From positions 310,001 through 374,000 of the forward strand of contig NZ_JAEUXJ010000005.1 of the NCBI RefSeq assembly GCF_016775475.1: a stretch of 64,000 nt of DNA, in the 5' to 3' direction. The stretch is from Belnapia mucosa (lineage in GTDB: Bacteria > Pseudomonadota > Alphaproteobacteria > Acetobacterales > Acetobacteraceae). How positions within the stretch are numbered: position 1 is the first letter of the stretch; the number at the start of each line of letters is the position of its first letter. Under the pieces are notes generated by a model. That model searched no databases. It saw only the letters and a program-made list of their open reading frames with translations, and was not told the origin of the DNA. Made by a program: the position numbers and the translations under genes. This document shows, in pieces, positions 1 to 10,175 of the stretch.

Positions 1-1
1 C

Positions 2-1138
2 GTCTTCCCCATCCTGGCCATGAAGGCGATGGCGCTGGCGCGGCTCTCCGGCGCGGCGCGCGGCGCCGTGCGGGCCCATGCCGCGAGCTATACGGCGGGG
101 GTGCTGGTCAGCTTCCTGGCACTCGCCGGCATGCTGATCGGGCTGCGCGGCGCCGGCCTCGCCGCGGGCTGGGGCTTCCAGTTCACCGCGCCGGCCTTCG
201 TCGCGGTGCTCGCCTGGCTGATGCTGGCGATCGGGCTCAACCTCTCCGGGGTCTATGCGGTTGGGGGACCGGCAGGGGCCGGGGCGGGTCTTGCCGCCCG
301 GGGTGGCCATGCAGGCAGCTTCTTCACCGGGGTGCTGGCGGTGCTGGTAGCGACGCCGTGTACCGCGCCCTTCATGGCAGCGGCGGTCGGGGCGGCGCTC
401 ACCCTGCCGCCGGCTGAGACCCTGCTGGTTTTCGCGGCGCTCGGCCTCGGCTTGGCGGCGCCCTATGCGCTGTTGGGCTTGTTCCCCAGCCTCGCCGGGC
501 TTCTGCCGCGGCCGGGTGGCTGGATGGAGGCGCTGCGCGGGGCGCTGGCCTTCCCGATGTATGGCGCGGCGGCCTGGCTGGCCTGGGTGCTGGCGCAGCA
601 GGCCGGGCCGGATGGGCTGCTGCTGCTGCTGGGCGGCGCGGTCTTGATCGGCTTCGCCGCCTGGGCGCTCGGCCTGGCGCAGCGGGGTGGTGGGCGCGCC
701 GGGCGTCTGCTGGCCGGGGCAGCGGCGATCGGCGCGCTGGCCCTGCTGCCGGGGCTGACCTCGGCGCCTCCCGCCATGGCGGGGGCGGAGGCCGCCGCCG
801 AGGCCTGGTCGCCGGCGCGGGTCGCGGCGCTACAGGCCGAGGGAAGGCCGGTCTTCGTCAACATGACCGCGGCCTGGTGCATCACTTGCAAGGTCAACGA
901 GCAGCTCGTGCTGCGGAGCGCGCCGGTGCAGGCGGCCTTCGCGGGCCGGAACCTCGCCTATCTCAAGGGCGACTGGACTGGGGGCGACGCTGTGATCGGC
1001 GCCCTGCTGCGGGAGCATGGGCGGGAGGGCGTGCCGCTCTACCTCGTCTATCCCGCTGGCGGCGGGGCACCGCAGGTGCTGCCCCAATTGCTGACCGAAG
1101 GCATCGTGCTGCGGGCGGTCGAGGCCGCCGCCGGCTAA
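2..1138 (+). CDS. DsbD/ScsB-type thiol:disulfide transporter, 5'-truncated by window edge
   Basis: C-terminal part of a cytoplasmic-membrane protein that carries reducing power from cytoplasmic thioredoxin to the periplasm. The reading frame is open from base 2 and reads VFPILAMKAMALA, which in DsbD proteins follows the first membrane cysteine, so the true start and the N-terminal domain lie left of the window. About six hydrophobic segments follow. The second membrane cysteine is in VATPCTAPF. The C-terminal thioredoxin-like domain has the active site WCITCK near the middle of its 120 residues. Stop TAA at 1136-1138. The next gene is on the same strand 87 bases on and probably has its own promoter. 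Family assignment is firm. Whether it serves cytochrome c maturation or copper tolerance cannot be told from this part. Confidence 0.88.
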   Translation, partial: VFPILAMKAMALARLSGAARGAVRAHAASYTAGVLVSFLALAGMLIGLRGAGLAAGWGFQFTAPAFVAVLAWLMLAIGLNLSGVYAVGGPAGAGAGLAARGGHAGSFFTGVLAVLVATPCTAPFMAAAVGAALTLPPAETLLVFAALGLGLAAPYALLGLFPSLAGLLPRPGGWMEALRGALAFPMYGAAAWLAWVLAQQAGPDGLLLLLGGAVLIGFAAWALGLAQRGGGRAGRLLAGAAAIGALALLPGLTSAPPAMAGAEAAAEAWSPARVAALQAEGRPVFVNMTAAWCITCKVNEQLVLRSAPVQAAFAGRNLAYLKGDWTGGDAVIGALLREHGREGVPLYLVYPAGGGAPQVLPQLLTEGIVLRAVEAAAG

Positions 1139-1184
1139 AGAAAAAAGTCCAAAGGGTGGGCCTTGCATCCGATCATATCTCGAT

Positions 1185-1203
1185 ATATCTGAAATTTAGA
1201 TAT
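1185..1203. promoter_or_regulatory. Inverted repeat, probable PadR/YqjI operator
   Basis: ATATCT-GAAATTT-AGATAT is a perfect 6-bp inverted repeat with a 7-bp spacer. A further CGATATAT element lies just upstream (1181-1188). It is an AT-rich island in very GC-rich DNA. It sits 23 bases before the preferred start of the PadR gene and covers a possible earlier ATG at 1202, as expected for autoregulation. PadR-family regulators commonly repress their own promoters. Binding here is inferred. Confidence 0.5.
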
Positions 1204-1225
1204 GTCGAAACACAGTCGGAGAGAC

Positions 1226-1822
1226 ATGATGAGATTCCACTCCTTCCACCGCCACGACCGGCACCACCCCTTCGGCCATCGCTGCGCCCGCGGCGAATTC
1301 GGCCCGCGAGGCGGTCGGCACCATGAGGGCGAGGGGCATCGGCACGGCCGACGCAGCGGCGGCCGGACCGGGCGCCTGCTGGACCATGGCGAGCTGCGCC
1401 CGCTGGTCCTGGCCCTGATCGCCGAGAAGCCCCGCCATGGCTACGACATCATCAAGGCCATCGAGGAGCGCGCCGGCGGCGCCTATACCCCGAGCCCCGG
1501 CGTGGTCTACCCGACCCTGACCATGCTGGAGGAACTCGGCCATATCGCCATTGGCAGCGAGGACGGGCCGCGCAAGCTCTACGCCATCACGCCCGAAGGC
1601 CAGGCCTGGCTGGAGGCCAACCGCCCGACGGCCGAGGCAGTGCTGGCGCGCCTCGCAGCCCATGGGACGGAAGGCGGCCCCTCGCCGCAGATCCTGCGGG
1701 CGATGGAGAACCTGAAGCTGGCGCTGCGCCTCAGGCTCGGCCGTGGCCGGCTGGAACCGGCGCAGGTGACGGCCATCGCCGCGGCCATCGACGCCGCCGC
1801 CACCGCCGTCGAGCAGGCCTGA
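1226..1822 (+). CDS. yqjI: YqjI-like PadR-family metal-responsive repressor
   Basis: PadR winged-helix repressor with a metal-binding N-terminal tail: ten histidines and a cysteine in the first 42 residues, then the DNA-binding domain (about 55-125) with HGYDIIKAIEE and TPSPGVVYPTL, and a C-terminal helical dimerisation part. This layout matches Escherichia coli YqjI, a nickel/iron-responsive repressor of the ferric reductase YqjH. GGAGAG at 1218-1223 lies 5 bases before the second of two adjacent ATGs (1226, 1229), so these are preferred over the in-frame ATG at 1202 that lies inside the inverted repeat. The DUF2218 gene begins 4 bases after the stop, so the two are probably co-transcribed. 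The metal sensed is inferred from the E. coli homologue. Confidence 0.82.
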   Translation: MMRFHSFHRHDRHHPFGHRCARGEFGPRGGRHHEGEGHRHGRRSGGRTGRLLDHGELRPLVLALIAEKPRHGYDIIKAIEERAGGAYTPSPGVVYPTLTMLEELGHIAIGSEDGPRKLYAITPEGQAWLEANRPTAEAVLARLAAHGTEGGPSPQILRAMENLKLALRLRLGRGRLEPAQVTAIAAAIDAAATAVEQA

Positions 1823-1826
1823 GCCG

Positions 1827-2120
1827 ATGCCGCAGTCCGAAGCACGCGTCACGCTGGAGAGCCCGGGCCGATATCTCGGCCAGCTCTGCAAGCATTTCGC
1901 CCATAGGCTGCCGGTGACGCAGGAGGCAGCGCAGGGCTCCATCGCCTTCCCCACGGGGCTTTGCCGGTTGGAGGCGGGGGAGGACCTGCTGCTGCTGCGG
2001 GCCGAGGCAGCGGATCCGGCGGCGCTGGAGCAGCTTCAGGATGTCGTGGCGCGGCACCTGCTGCGCTTCGCCTTCCGGGCGCCGCCGGAGATCACCTGGC
2101 GCCCGATCGAGGGCGGTTGA
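1827..2120 (+). CDS. DUF2218 family protein
   Basis: Small soluble protein of 97 residues matching DUF2218, with the family signature YLGQLCKHFAHRLPV near residues 15-30. It has no signal peptide or membrane segment. DUF2218 domains are found next to, or fused to, siderophore-interacting ferric reductases. Its position 4 bases after a YqjI-like repressor supports a role in iron or nickel handling. No reductase gene is present nearby, so its partner is unknown. The biochemical function of the family is not established. Confidence 0.75.
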   Translation: MPQSEARVTLESPGRYLGQLCKHFAHRLPVTQEAAQGSIAFPTGLCRLEAGEDLLLLRAEAADPAALEQLQDVVARHLLRFAFRAPPEITWRPIEGG

Positions 2121-2190
2121 GCGGATATCATCCCTCCGTCGCCGCGCCGACATTGCGGCGTCACGGAACGCGGGCTATCCGCTCGCCCTC

Positions 2191-3102
2191 ATGGAAGCCG
2201 TGGCCCGCGACCCGATCGAAGCCCTCCGCCCCCGCCGGCTGCGCCGGAAGAAGCCCCTGCGCTTCAAAAGCGGCCTGCCGGGCGGGCGGTTGTTCGACGT
2301 CTTCGAGGAGCGCCCGCTCGGCGGCCGGATCCGGGCGGTGCGGCGGATCATCGCGGTGCTGCTCTGGACCCTGGTCTCGATCCCGATCCAGGCGGTGCTG
2401 CTGCTGCTGCCGGGCCGGCCGAAGATTGTCTTCGCGCGCATCTACCACGCGGTGCTCTGCCGGCTGATCGGCCTCCGGGTGCAGGTCATCGGCCTGCCCA
2501 CCACGGCGCGGCCGGTGCTGTTCCTCTCGAATCATTCCTCCTGGCTCGATGTGCTGGTGCTCGGCGGCGTGCTGGAAGGCTGCTTCGTCGCCAAGGCCGA
2601 GGTCGGGACCTGGCCGCTGATCCGCACCGTGGCGCGGCTCGGCCGCACCGTCTTCGTCAGCCGCAGCCGCGGCCGCACGGGCTCGGAGGCGGGTGCGATG
2701 CGGGACCGGCTGAAGGCGGGCGACAGCCTGATCCTCTTCCCCGAGGGCACCAGCAATGACGGCACGCGGGTGCTGCCCTTCCGCAGCTCCTTCCTGGCCA
2801 CCGCCGGCGCGGCGGAGCAGGTGCAGCCCGTCTCCCTCGTCTATGACCGCCTCGGCGGGCTGCCGGCCTGCCGGCGCGACCGGCCGCTCTTTGCCTGGTA
2901 CGGCGACATGGAGATCGGCAGCCATTTCTGGCGGCTGGCGCGGCGCAGCGGCGCGCGGGCGACGGTGATCCTGCACGAGCCCTTCGCGCCCGCCCTGCTG
3001 CCGGACCGCAAGGCGATGGCCGCCGCCAGCTGGGCCACCGTCTCCGACGGCGCGGCGCGGCTGCGGCAGAATCGCCCGGCCGGGCCGCTGGCGACGGTGT
3101 GA
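2191..3102 (+). CDS. 1-acyl-sn-glycerol-3-phosphate acyltransferase (PlsC family)
   Basis: Membrane-associated acyltransferase of phospholipid synthesis, or a related lyso-lipid acyltransferase, of 303 residues. It has a basic N-terminus and a hydrophobic anchor at about 48-72. The catalytic motif is NHSSWLD (the HX4D box), and the acceptor-binding motif is FPEGTSND. The reading frame extends upstream into the DUF2218 gene, but the first ATG clear of that gene is at 2191, which gives a normal family length. It may be a second PlsC or an ornithine-lipid type enzyme (OlsA-like). The sequence alone does not separate these. Confidence 0.85.
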   Translation: MEAVARDPIEALRPRRLRRKKPLRFKSGLPGGRLFDVFEERPLGGRIRAVRRIIAVLLWTLVSIPIQAVLLLLPGRPKIVFARIYHAVLCRLIGLRVQVIGLPTTARPVLFLSNHSSWLDVLVLGGVLEGCFVAKAEVGTWPLIRTVARLGRTVFVSRSRGRTGSEAGAMRDRLKAGDSLILFPEGTSNDGTRVLPFRSSFLATAGAAEQVQPVSLVYDRLGGLPACRRDRPLFAWYGDMEIGSHFWRLARRSGARATVILHEPFAPALLPDRKAMAAASWATVSDGAARLRQNRPAGPLATV

Positions 3103-3168
3103 CCAGCGCGCGCTTGACCTGGCGCCAGCCCGCGGCCGAACCTTGCCGCATGCTGCGATTCGCGCATC

Positions 3169-3183
3169 CCGTCCGAGACGGTT
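3169..3183 (+). terminator. Weak hairpin after the acyltransferase gene
   Basis: CCGTC-CGA-GACGG followed by TTT, 66 bases after the acyltransferase stop. The stem is short and the T run minimal, so this is only a candidate terminator. Confidence 0.25.
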
Positions 3184-3251
3184 TCGGGGCCCCGGCGCCC
3201 CCCATCCCGGCTTGACCGCGCCCCTCCACCTGCGCATCTGCGCGAGCAAGC

Positions 3252-3269
3252 CCGGCGCCATGGCGCCGG
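3252..3269. promoter_or_regulatory. 18-bp perfect palindrome before miaB
   Basis: CCGGCGCCA/TGGCGCCGG is a perfect palindrome ending 22 bases before the miaB ATG. It could fold as a hairpin in the 5' leader or act as a protein site. High GC raises the chance of such palindromes, so function is uncertain. Confidence 0.3.
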
Positions 3270-3291
3270 CGAGGTGGAATGGGGTCTTGGC

Positions 3292-4698
3292 ATGACGGCG
3301 AGCGCAGCGGCACCGGCGCGGAAGCGGCTCTTCATCCGCACCTGGGGCTGCCAGATGAATGTCTATGACAGCACCCGCATGGCGGATGTGCTGGCGCCCC
3401 TCGGCTATGCCCCGGCCGAGGCGCCCGAGGCGGCCGATATGGTCATCCTCAATACCTGCCACATCCGCGAGAAAGCGGCGGAGAAGCTGTTCTCCGAGCT
3501 CGGACGGCTGCGCGAGATGAAGCGGGAGCGCGAGTCCGCCGGCGCCGGGATGGTGCTGGCCGTCGCCGGCTGCGTCGCCCAGGCCGAGGGGGCGGAGATC
3601 ACCCGCCGCGCCCCCTGGGTCGATATCGTGCTGGGGCCCCAGACCTATCACCGCCTGCCGGAGATGGTGGCGCGGGCGGCCCGGGCCGGCGGCGCGGTGA
3701 TCGAGACCGAGATGCCGGTCGAGCAGAAATTTGACCACCTGCCGGAACAGGCGGCGCCGCCCGGCATCACCGCCTTCCTGACGGTGCAGGAGGGCTGCGA
3801 CAAATTCTGCTCCTTCTGCGTCGTTCCCTATACCCGCGGCGCTGAATATTCCCGCCCGGCTTCGGCGGTGCTGGCCGAGGCGCGGCGGCTGGTCGCGGCC
3901 GGGGCGCGGGAGATCACGCTGCTCGGGCAGAACGTGAATGCCTATCACGGCGAGGCGGCGGATGGCGGGACCTGGGGCCTGGCGCGGCTGCTGCGGGAGC
4001 TGGCGGAAATCCCCGGCCTGCTGCGGCTGCGCTACACCACCTCCCACCCGCGGGACATGGATGAGGCGCTGATCGCGGCGCATCGGGACATCCCCACCCT
4101 GCTGCCCTGGCTGCACCTGCCGGTGCAATCGGGCAGCGACCGGGTGCTGGCGGCGATGAACCGCGGCCACAAGGCGGCGGATTTCCTCCGCATCGTGGAG
4201 CGGCTGCGGGCAGCGCGGCCGGATATCGCCCTCTCCTCCGACTTCATCGCCGGCCATCCAGGCGAGAGCCGGGAGGATTTCGCGGCGACCCTGGCCCTGG
4301 TGCGGGAGGTCGGCTTCGCCGCCTCCTACAGCTTCAAGTATTCGTCCCGCCCGGGGACGCCGGCCGCCGGCGCGCCGCAGCAGGTGCCGGAAGCCGAAAA
4401 GGATGCCCGCTTGCAGGAACTTCAGGCCCTGTTGCGGGAACAGCAGGACGCCTTCAATCGTTCCCGTGCCGGGATGGTAGTGCCGGTCCTGCTGACCGGG
4501 CCGGGCCGGCATCCCGGTCAGGTGATGGGCCGCTCGCCCTGGCTCCAGCCCGTCCACCTCCAGGCGGATGCGGCACTGGTCGGGCAGGAGGTGCAGGTCC
4601 GCATCCTGGCGGCGCATCCGAATTCCCTCTCCGGCGTGCTGGTCTCCGGGGAGGCTGCTTCCCACATCCTGTCCGCAGAGGAGCCCGCCCCCGCTTGA
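3292..4698 (+). CDS. miaB: tRNA-2-methylthio-N6-dimethylallyladenosine synthase MiaB
   Basis: Radical-SAM methylthiotransferase that adds the 2-methylthio group to i6A37 of tRNAs reading UNN codons. The N-terminal UPF0004 domain carries the three cysteines of the auxiliary [4Fe-4S] cluster (WGC at 20, NTC, AGC). The radical-SAM motif CDKFCSFC has cysteines at about 169, 173 and 176. A C-terminal TRAM domain ends in HPNSLSG. Length of 468 residues is normal. An in-frame GTG at 3274 would add 6 residues, but the ATG at 3292 fits homologues better. The stop overlaps the phoH start by 4 bases. It heads the miaB-phoH-ybeY-corC run typical of Alphaproteobacteria. Confidence 0.96.
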   Translation: MTASAAAPARKRLFIRTWGCQMNVYDSTRMADVLAPLGYAPAEAPEAADMVILNTCHIREKAAEKLFSELGRLREMKRERESAGAGMVLAVAGCVAQAEGAEITRRAPWVDIVLGPQTYHRLPEMVARAARAGGAVIETEMPVEQKFDHLPEQAAPPGITAFLTVQEGCDKFCSFCVVPYTRGAEYSRPASAVLAEARRLVAAGAREITLLGQNVNAYHGEAADGGTWGLARLLRELAEIPGLLRLRYTTSHPRDMDEALIAAHRDIPTLLPWLHLPVQSGSDRVLAAMNRGHKAADFLRIVERLRAARPDIALSSDFIAGHPGESREDFAATLALVREVGFAASYSFKYSSRPGTPAAGAPQQVPEAEKDARLQELQALLREQQDAFNRSRAGMVVPVLLTGPGRHPGQVMGRSPWLQPVHLQADAALVGQEVQVRILAAHPNSLSGVLVSGEAASHILSAEEPAPA

Positions 4699-5780
4699 AC
4701 ACCGCCCCCATCGTCCTCCGTGCCGGAGAGAGCCGCGCCGCGCGGCCGTCTCCGCCCGCATCGCCGGAGCAGCGCACCGTGACGCTGCAATTCGACGATA
4801 ACGCCCTGCTCCCCCTGCTCTATGGGGAACATGACCGCCACCTGGCGCGTATCGAGCAGCGATTGGGAATAAGGCTCGGCTCGCGCGGAAACCGCCTGAC
4901 CATAGGCGGCACGCCCGAGCGGACGGAGGTGGCCGAGGTGGCCCTGAAGGCGCTGTGGCGCCGGCTGGAAAAGGGCCAGCCGGTCGGCACGGCCGAGGTG
5001 GAGGCGGCGCTCAGGATGGCGGAAGGCGATGCCGAGGGCGATCCCCGCCTGCCCCTGCAGGACCGGCCGGAGATCCGCACCCGCAAGGCGGCGATCGCGC
5101 CGCGCAGCCCGGCCCAGGCCGCCTATATCGACCTGCTGGCCCGGCAGGAAATGGTCTTCGGCATCGGCCCGGCCGGCACCGGCAAGACCTATCTGGCGGT
5201 GGCGCAGGGCGTCGCCTTGCTCCAGGCCGGGCGGGTGGATCGCATCGTGCTGTCCCGCCCCGCGGTCGAGGCCGGGGAGCGGCTCGGCTTCTTGCCCGGC
5301 GACCTGAAGGAGAAGGTGGACCCCTATCTTCGCCCCCTGTATGACGCGCTGCACGACATGCTGCCCGCAGAACAGGTTGCCCGCCGGATCACCTCGGGCG
5401 AGATCGAAATCGCGCCCCTCGCCTTCATGCGGGGGCGGACGCTCGCGCATTGCTATGCGATCCTGGACGAGGCGCAGAACACCACCCCGGCCCAAATCAA
5501 GATGTTCCTCACCCGCATGGGCGAGGGCACGCGGATGGTGATCACCGGCGACCCGACCCAGGTCGACCTGCCGGCGGGGCAGCGGAGCGGGCTGGTCGAT
5601 GCCCTGAAGATCCTGGACGGTGTTCCAGGCATCGGCGTCGCCCGCTTCGACGAACGCGACGTGGTGCGCCACCCCTTGGTGGCGCGGATCGTCGCAGCCT
5701 ATGGCCGCGCGGATGGCCAAGCTGCCGACCAGCAGCCGGACCGGGGGCGCAAGAAGGAACGCGATGGAACCGGACAGTAG
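4695..5780 (+). CDS. phoH: PhoH-like ATPase
   Basis: Cytoplasmic P-loop ATPase of the PhoH/PhoL family, linked to RNA metabolism and conserved beside ybeY. Walker A is GPAGTGKT at about residues 157-164, followed by the family segment [20 protein letters not shown], and Walker B is LDEAQN. An N-terminal KH-like region covers about 35-110. The start is a TTG overlapping the miaB TGA (TTGA), consistent with translational coupling. No later ATG keeps the conserved N-terminal region. The end overlaps ybeY by 17 bases. Confidence 0.93.
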   Translation: MNTAPIVLRAGESRAARPSPPASPEQRTVTLQFDDNALLPLLYGEHDRHLARIEQRLGIRLGSRGNRLTIGGTPERTEVAEVALKALWRRLEKGQPVGTAEVEAALRMAEGDAEGDPRLPLQDRPEIRTRKAAIAPRSPAQAAYIDLLARQEMVFGIGPAGTGKTYLAVAQGVALLQAGRVDRIVLSRPAVEAGERLGFLPGDLKEKVDPYLRPLYDALHDMLPAEQVARRITSGEIEIAPLAFMRGRTLAHCYAILDEAQNTTPAQIKMFLTRMGEGTRMVITGDPTQVDLPAGQRSGLVDALKILDGVPGIGVARFDERDVVRHPLVARIVAAYGRADGQAADQQPDRGRKKERDGTGQ

Positions 5781-6327
5781 TCGGCCCGAAGGCCTGCCGG
5801 AGGGGCTGGAAGATCCCCTTCAACCGGCTTTCGGGATCATGGATGGGATGCGGCCTGCGCCCATGGTGCAGGTCCCCATGGTGCATATCGATGTAATCGT
5901 CGAGGATCCGGCCTGGCGGCGGGCGCTGCCGCGGGCCGAGATCCTGGCCCGCCGCGCCGTCGCCGCGGCGCTGCGCGAAAGCGGCGCCGAGGGGCTGGTG
6001 ACGGTGCTGCTGGCCGATGACCGGACGCTGCGCCGGCTGAACGGCGAGCATCGCGGCAAGGACAAGCCGACCAATGTGCTGAGCTTTCCCGCCGGCGCGC
6101 CGGGGCATCTGGGCGACATCGCCCTCGCCCTCGGTGTGGTCCGGCGCGAGGCGCTGGCCGCGGGCAAGCCCTTCGCGGCCCATGCCGCGCATCTGGTCGC
6201 CCATGGCGCCCTGCACCTGATCGGCCATGACCACCTCGCGGCCGGCGAGGCGCGGCGGATGGAGCGGGCCGAGGCACGGGCGATGCACCGCATGCGGCTG
6301 CCCAATCCCTGGAGGCACGCGGCATGA
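5764..6327 (+). CDS. ybeY: Endoribonuclease YbeY (rRNA maturation)
   Basis: Zinc-dependent single-strand endoribonuclease for 16S rRNA 3'-end maturation and ribosome quality control. The C-terminal metal motif HGALHLIGHDH matches the family HGxLHLxGxDH. The central KDKPTNVLSFP segment is also characteristic. The ATG at 5764 follows AAGGA with normal spacing and overlaps the phoH end. This adds about 38 residues before the conserved core, and an ATG at 5878 would give the short form but has no visible ribosome-binding site. The stop overlaps corC in ATGA. Confidence 0.94.
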   Translation: MEPDSSRPEGLPEGLEDPLQPAFGIMDGMRPAPMVQVPMVHIDVIVEDPAWRRALPRAEILARRAVAAALRESGAEGLVTVLLADDRTLRRLNGEHRGKDKPTNVLSFPAGAPGHLGDIALALGVVRREALAAGKPFAAHAAHLVAHGALHLIGHDHLAAGEARRMERAEARAMHRMRLPNPWRHAA

Positions 6328-7241
6328 GCGCGGCCAACGGCAGCGGCCACCACAACGGCCGCGACGGGCTGCTCTGGCGGCTGCAAGGATTGCTCCGGCG
6401 GCGCGAGGCGGAGAGCGTCCGCGACCGCATGGAGGAGCTGATCGAGGAGCCGCACGAGCCCCATGAGCCGGGCCTGCCCGGCCAGCCCGGCACCGACGAT
6501 CTCGATGCGCAGGAACGCGCCCTGCTCGGCAACGTCCTCAAGCTGCGCGGCAAGACCGCGGGCGATGTGATGCTGCCCCGGGCCGATATCATGGCCATGC
6601 CGGAGGACTACACGCTGGAACAGGCCATCCGGCTGATCCAGCGCGACGGGCATAGCCGCTACCCGGTCTTCCGCAAGCAGCTCGACGACATCGTCGGCAT
6701 GGTCCACATCAAGGACGTCTTCGCCAGCGTCGGCAACGACGCCTCCTTCGACATGAAGGCGATCCTGCGCAAGCCGCTCTTCGTCGTGCCCTCCGTCCCC
6801 GTGCTCGACCTGCTGCTGCAGATGCGCCAGGCGCGCATCCATATGGCGCTGGTGGTGGACGAGTATGGCGGCATCGATGGCCTCGTCACGATCGAGGACC
6901 TGGTCGAGACCATCGTCGGCGACATCGCCGATGAGCATGACGAGCCGGGGCCGCCGCAACTGGTGGAGAAGCCGGACGGCACCATCGAGCTGGATGCCCG
7001 CACTCCGGTCGAGCTGTTCGAGGCGCGGCTGGGCCCGGTGCTGACCGAGGAGGAGCGCGCCTCCGACATCGACACCATGGGCGGGCTGGTCTTCACCCTG
7101 GCCGGGCGGGTTCCGGCCAAGGGGGAGCTGGTCTCGCATTCCTCCGGCCTGGAATTCCGGGTGCTGGAGGCCGATCCCCGGCGCATCCGGCGGCTGCGGG
7201 TGCGGCGGCCGGGGACGCAGCAGAAGCAGGCAGCGGAGTAG
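6324..7241 (+). CDS. corC: CorC/HlyC-type CBS-domain protein
   Basis: Cytoplasmic CBS-pair protein of the CorC/YbeX family, linked to magnesium/cobalt efflux and, in the ybeY neighbourhood, to ribosome-related functions. It has a low-complexity acidic N-terminus (1-65), then a tandem CBS domain (about 85-210) with VMLPRADIMAMP and VVDEYGGIDGLVTIEDL, then the CorC/HlyC C-terminal domain (about 220-300). Unlike the TlyC/UPF0053 group it lacks an N-terminal membrane domain. ATGA coupling with ybeY shows they are co-translated. In many Alphaproteobacteria lnt (apolipoprotein N-acyltransferase) comes next; here a small unknown gene does. Confidence 0.9.
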   Translation: MSAANGSGHHNGRDGLLWRLQGLLRRREAESVRDRMEELIEEPHEPHEPGLPGQPGTDDLDAQERALLGNVLKLRGKTAGDVMLPRADIMAMPEDYTLEQAIRLIQRDGHSRYPVFRKQLDDIVGMVHIKDVFASVGNDASFDMKAILRKPLFVVPSVPVLDLLLQMRQARIHMALVVDEYGGIDGLVTIEDLVETIVGDIADEHDEPGPPQLVEKPDGTIELDARTPVELFEARLGPVLTEEERASDIDTMGGLVFTLAGRVPAKGELVSHSSGLEFRVLEADPRRIRRLRVRRPGTQQKQAAE

Positions 7242-7247
7242 GGCGCC

Positions 7248-7682
7248 ATGGCCTTCAAGGGCAAACCGCCGGGCACCGGTTCGGGCGAGATGTCCCGCAC
7301 CACCCAGGCGTTGCGCCCGAGCATCGCGCTGACCGAGCAGGAGGCGCGGCGGGCCCGTTCGCTGCGCCGCCAGGGCATGGCGCCGCCGGAGATCGCCGAA
7401 CGCCTCGCCAAGCCGCTGGAGGAGGTGGAGAAGGCGCTGCTGCAGATGCGCAACCCGCGCCCGGAAACGACGCGCGGGACGCTGAATGTCACGCTGGCTG
7501 CGCATCGCTTCGTCATGGGCGAGCGCCAGGGCGATGAGCCGCTCTGGCAGACCATGGACCGGCTTTTCGATGAACTGATCCGCCGCCGCGCCGAGGCCGC
7601 ACGCCGGGCGACCGCCAGACGGGGCGGCGCCGCGCCCGAGGAAGAGGCGCTGCTGCCGGGGCTGGAACGGCCGAACGGCTAG
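7248..7682 (+). CDS. Hypothetical protein with a possible helix-turn-helix
   Basis: A 144-residue protein I do not recognise by name. Residues 26-66 (EARRARSLRRQGMAPPEIAE and on) read like a resolvase- or sigma-type helix-turn-helix, with a regularly spaced hydrophobic pattern. The C-terminal third is rich in Arg, Ala and Glu and likely helical. No signal peptide or membrane segment. It begins 6 bases after corC, so it is very likely in the same transcript. It occupies the place where lnt often sits. A DNA- or RNA-binding role is only a guess. Confidence 0.6.
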   Translation: MAFKGKPPGTGSGEMSRTTQALRPSIALTEQEARRARSLRRQGMAPPEIAERLAKPLEEVEKALLQMRNPRPETTRGTLNVTLAAHRFVMGERQGDEPLWQTMDRLFDELIRRRAEAARRATARRGGAAPEEEALLPGLERPNG

Positions 7683-8365
7683 CGCCGCGCCGCGTTGCGG
7701 CAGGATGGATGCCAGCGCGGCGAAGGACCCCTTCGATATCGACCTCGTCTTCCGCCTGCTGCGGGAGGCGGTGGCGAAGCTGCCCAAGGCGGCGATGTTC
7801 GAGCTGCGCGACCGCGGCCACGACACCCCTTTCGAGCAGCTTGTCGCCGCGCTGATCTCGGCCCGGACGCGGGACGAGGTGAGCCTGCCCGTCTCCGAAC
7901 GCCTCTTCGCCGTGGCGCGGACGCCGGAGGCGATGGCGGCGCTCGACGAGGCGCGGCTGATCGGCCTGCTCCATGGCGCGACCTTCCCGGAACCCAAGGC
8001 GCGGGACATCCTGGCCCTGTCCCGCCAGATCGCTGCGGCAGGCGCGGTGCCCGACACGCTTGAGGGGCTGATGGCGCTGCGGGGTGTCGGGCCGAAGATC
8101 GCGGCGCTGACGCTCGGCGTCGGCTTCGGCAGGGCGGCGATCTCGGTCGACATCCATGTGCACCGCATCGTCAACCGCTGGGGCTATGTCGCGGCGGCGA
8201 CGCCGGAGCGGACGATGCGGGCGCTGGAGGCGGTGTTGCCCGAGCGCTACTGGATCGAGATCAACGAGCGGCTGGTGCCCTTCGGCAAGGCGATCTGCAC
8301 CGGCGAGCGGCCGCGCTGCGGCGGGTGCCTGCTGATCCGCCAGTGCCGGCAGGTCGGGGTGGTGC

Positions 8366-9343
<978 letters not shown>

Positions 9344-9347
9344 CCGC

Positions 9348-10175
9348 CTATTCCGCCGTGATGCGGGTGACGGCCCAGCCCTCGCCGGCCTCGCGGCTGC
9401 CGAGCCGGTCGAGCAGCGCCGGGAGGATGGCACCCGCCTCCTCCTCGAAATGCCAGGGCGGGTTGGCGATGAGGAGACCGCAGCCATTCAGCCGCTGCGG
9501 ATCGGTCGGCTCGCGCAGCCAGAGCTCGGCGGCGATGAGGTCGCGGACGCCGCTCTCCTGCAAGGCGGTGTGGAAGGCGCGGACCGGGGCACGGTGCTTG
9601 ATCGGATACCAATGCGCCTGGATGGCGGCACGGAAGCGATGCGCGACGAGGGCGATGCCGGCGGCCATGCGCTCGAACTCGCCCTCCTGCTCGAAGGGCG
9701 GATCGACCAGGACCAGGCCGCGGCGCTCCGGGAAGGGGGTCAGGCCGCGCAACGCCTCCCAGCCATCGCGCAGATGGACCGCCACCTGCAGGTCGCCGCG
9801 AAAGCGGGCGCGGAGGGCCGCATGGTCCTCCGGATGGAGCTCGCAGGCCAGCAGCCGATCCTCCGGCCGCAGCAAGGCGCGGATCAGGGCCGGCGAGCCG
9901 GGATACTGCGCCGGGGCGCCGGCGGCACGGACCAGGGCGAGGTAGTCGGCCAGCGGGCCGGTCTCGAGATCGAGCAGGCGGAGGATGCCGCGCTCTGCCT
10001 CGCCGGTGCGGACGGCCTCGGGGGCGGCGAGGCTATAGGCGCCGATTCCGGCATGGGTATCGAGCACGCGGAAGGGCTTGGGCTTGGCTGCCAGGGCGCG
10101 CAGCAGCGCGACCAGCAGGGCGTGCTTCATGCAATCGGCAAAATTGCCGGCGTGGAAGGCGTGGCGGTAGTTCAC
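9348..10175 (-). CDS. rlmJ: 23S rRNA (adenine-2030-N6)-methyltransferase RlmJ
   Basis: SAM-dependent methyltransferase for A2030 of 23S rRNA, 275 residues. It begins with the family signature NYRHAFHAGNFADCMKHALL. The SAM site is in VLDTHAGIGAYSL, and the catalytic N6-adenine motif is DPPF instead of the more usual DPPY. The start is a GTG sharing bases with the stop of the upstream SDR gene (GTGA), so translation is probably coupled. The family begins exactly at this residue, which supports the GTG. Confidence 0.92.
   Translation of the reverse strand: MNYRHAFHAGNFADCMKHALLVALLRALAAKPKPFRVLDTHAGIGAYSLAAPEAVRTGEAERGILRLLDLETGPLADYLALVRAAGAPAQYPGSPALIRALLRPEDRLLACELHPEDHAALRARFRGDLQVAVHLRDGWEALRGLTPFPERRGLVLVDPPFEQEGEFERMAAGIALVAHRFRAAIQAHWYPIKHRAPVRAFHTALQESGVRDLIAAELWLREPTDPQRLNGCGLLIANPPWHFEEEAGAILPALLDRLGSREAGEGWAVTRITAE

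Noticed and set aside
2161..4761. Very long open frame on the - strand (866 codons) opposite the acyltransferase and miaB
   Set aside because: It is antisense to two firmly identified genes, has Arg/Gly/Pro/His-rich composition and no recognisable domain. Such frames arise from the high-GC third codon positions of the real genes.
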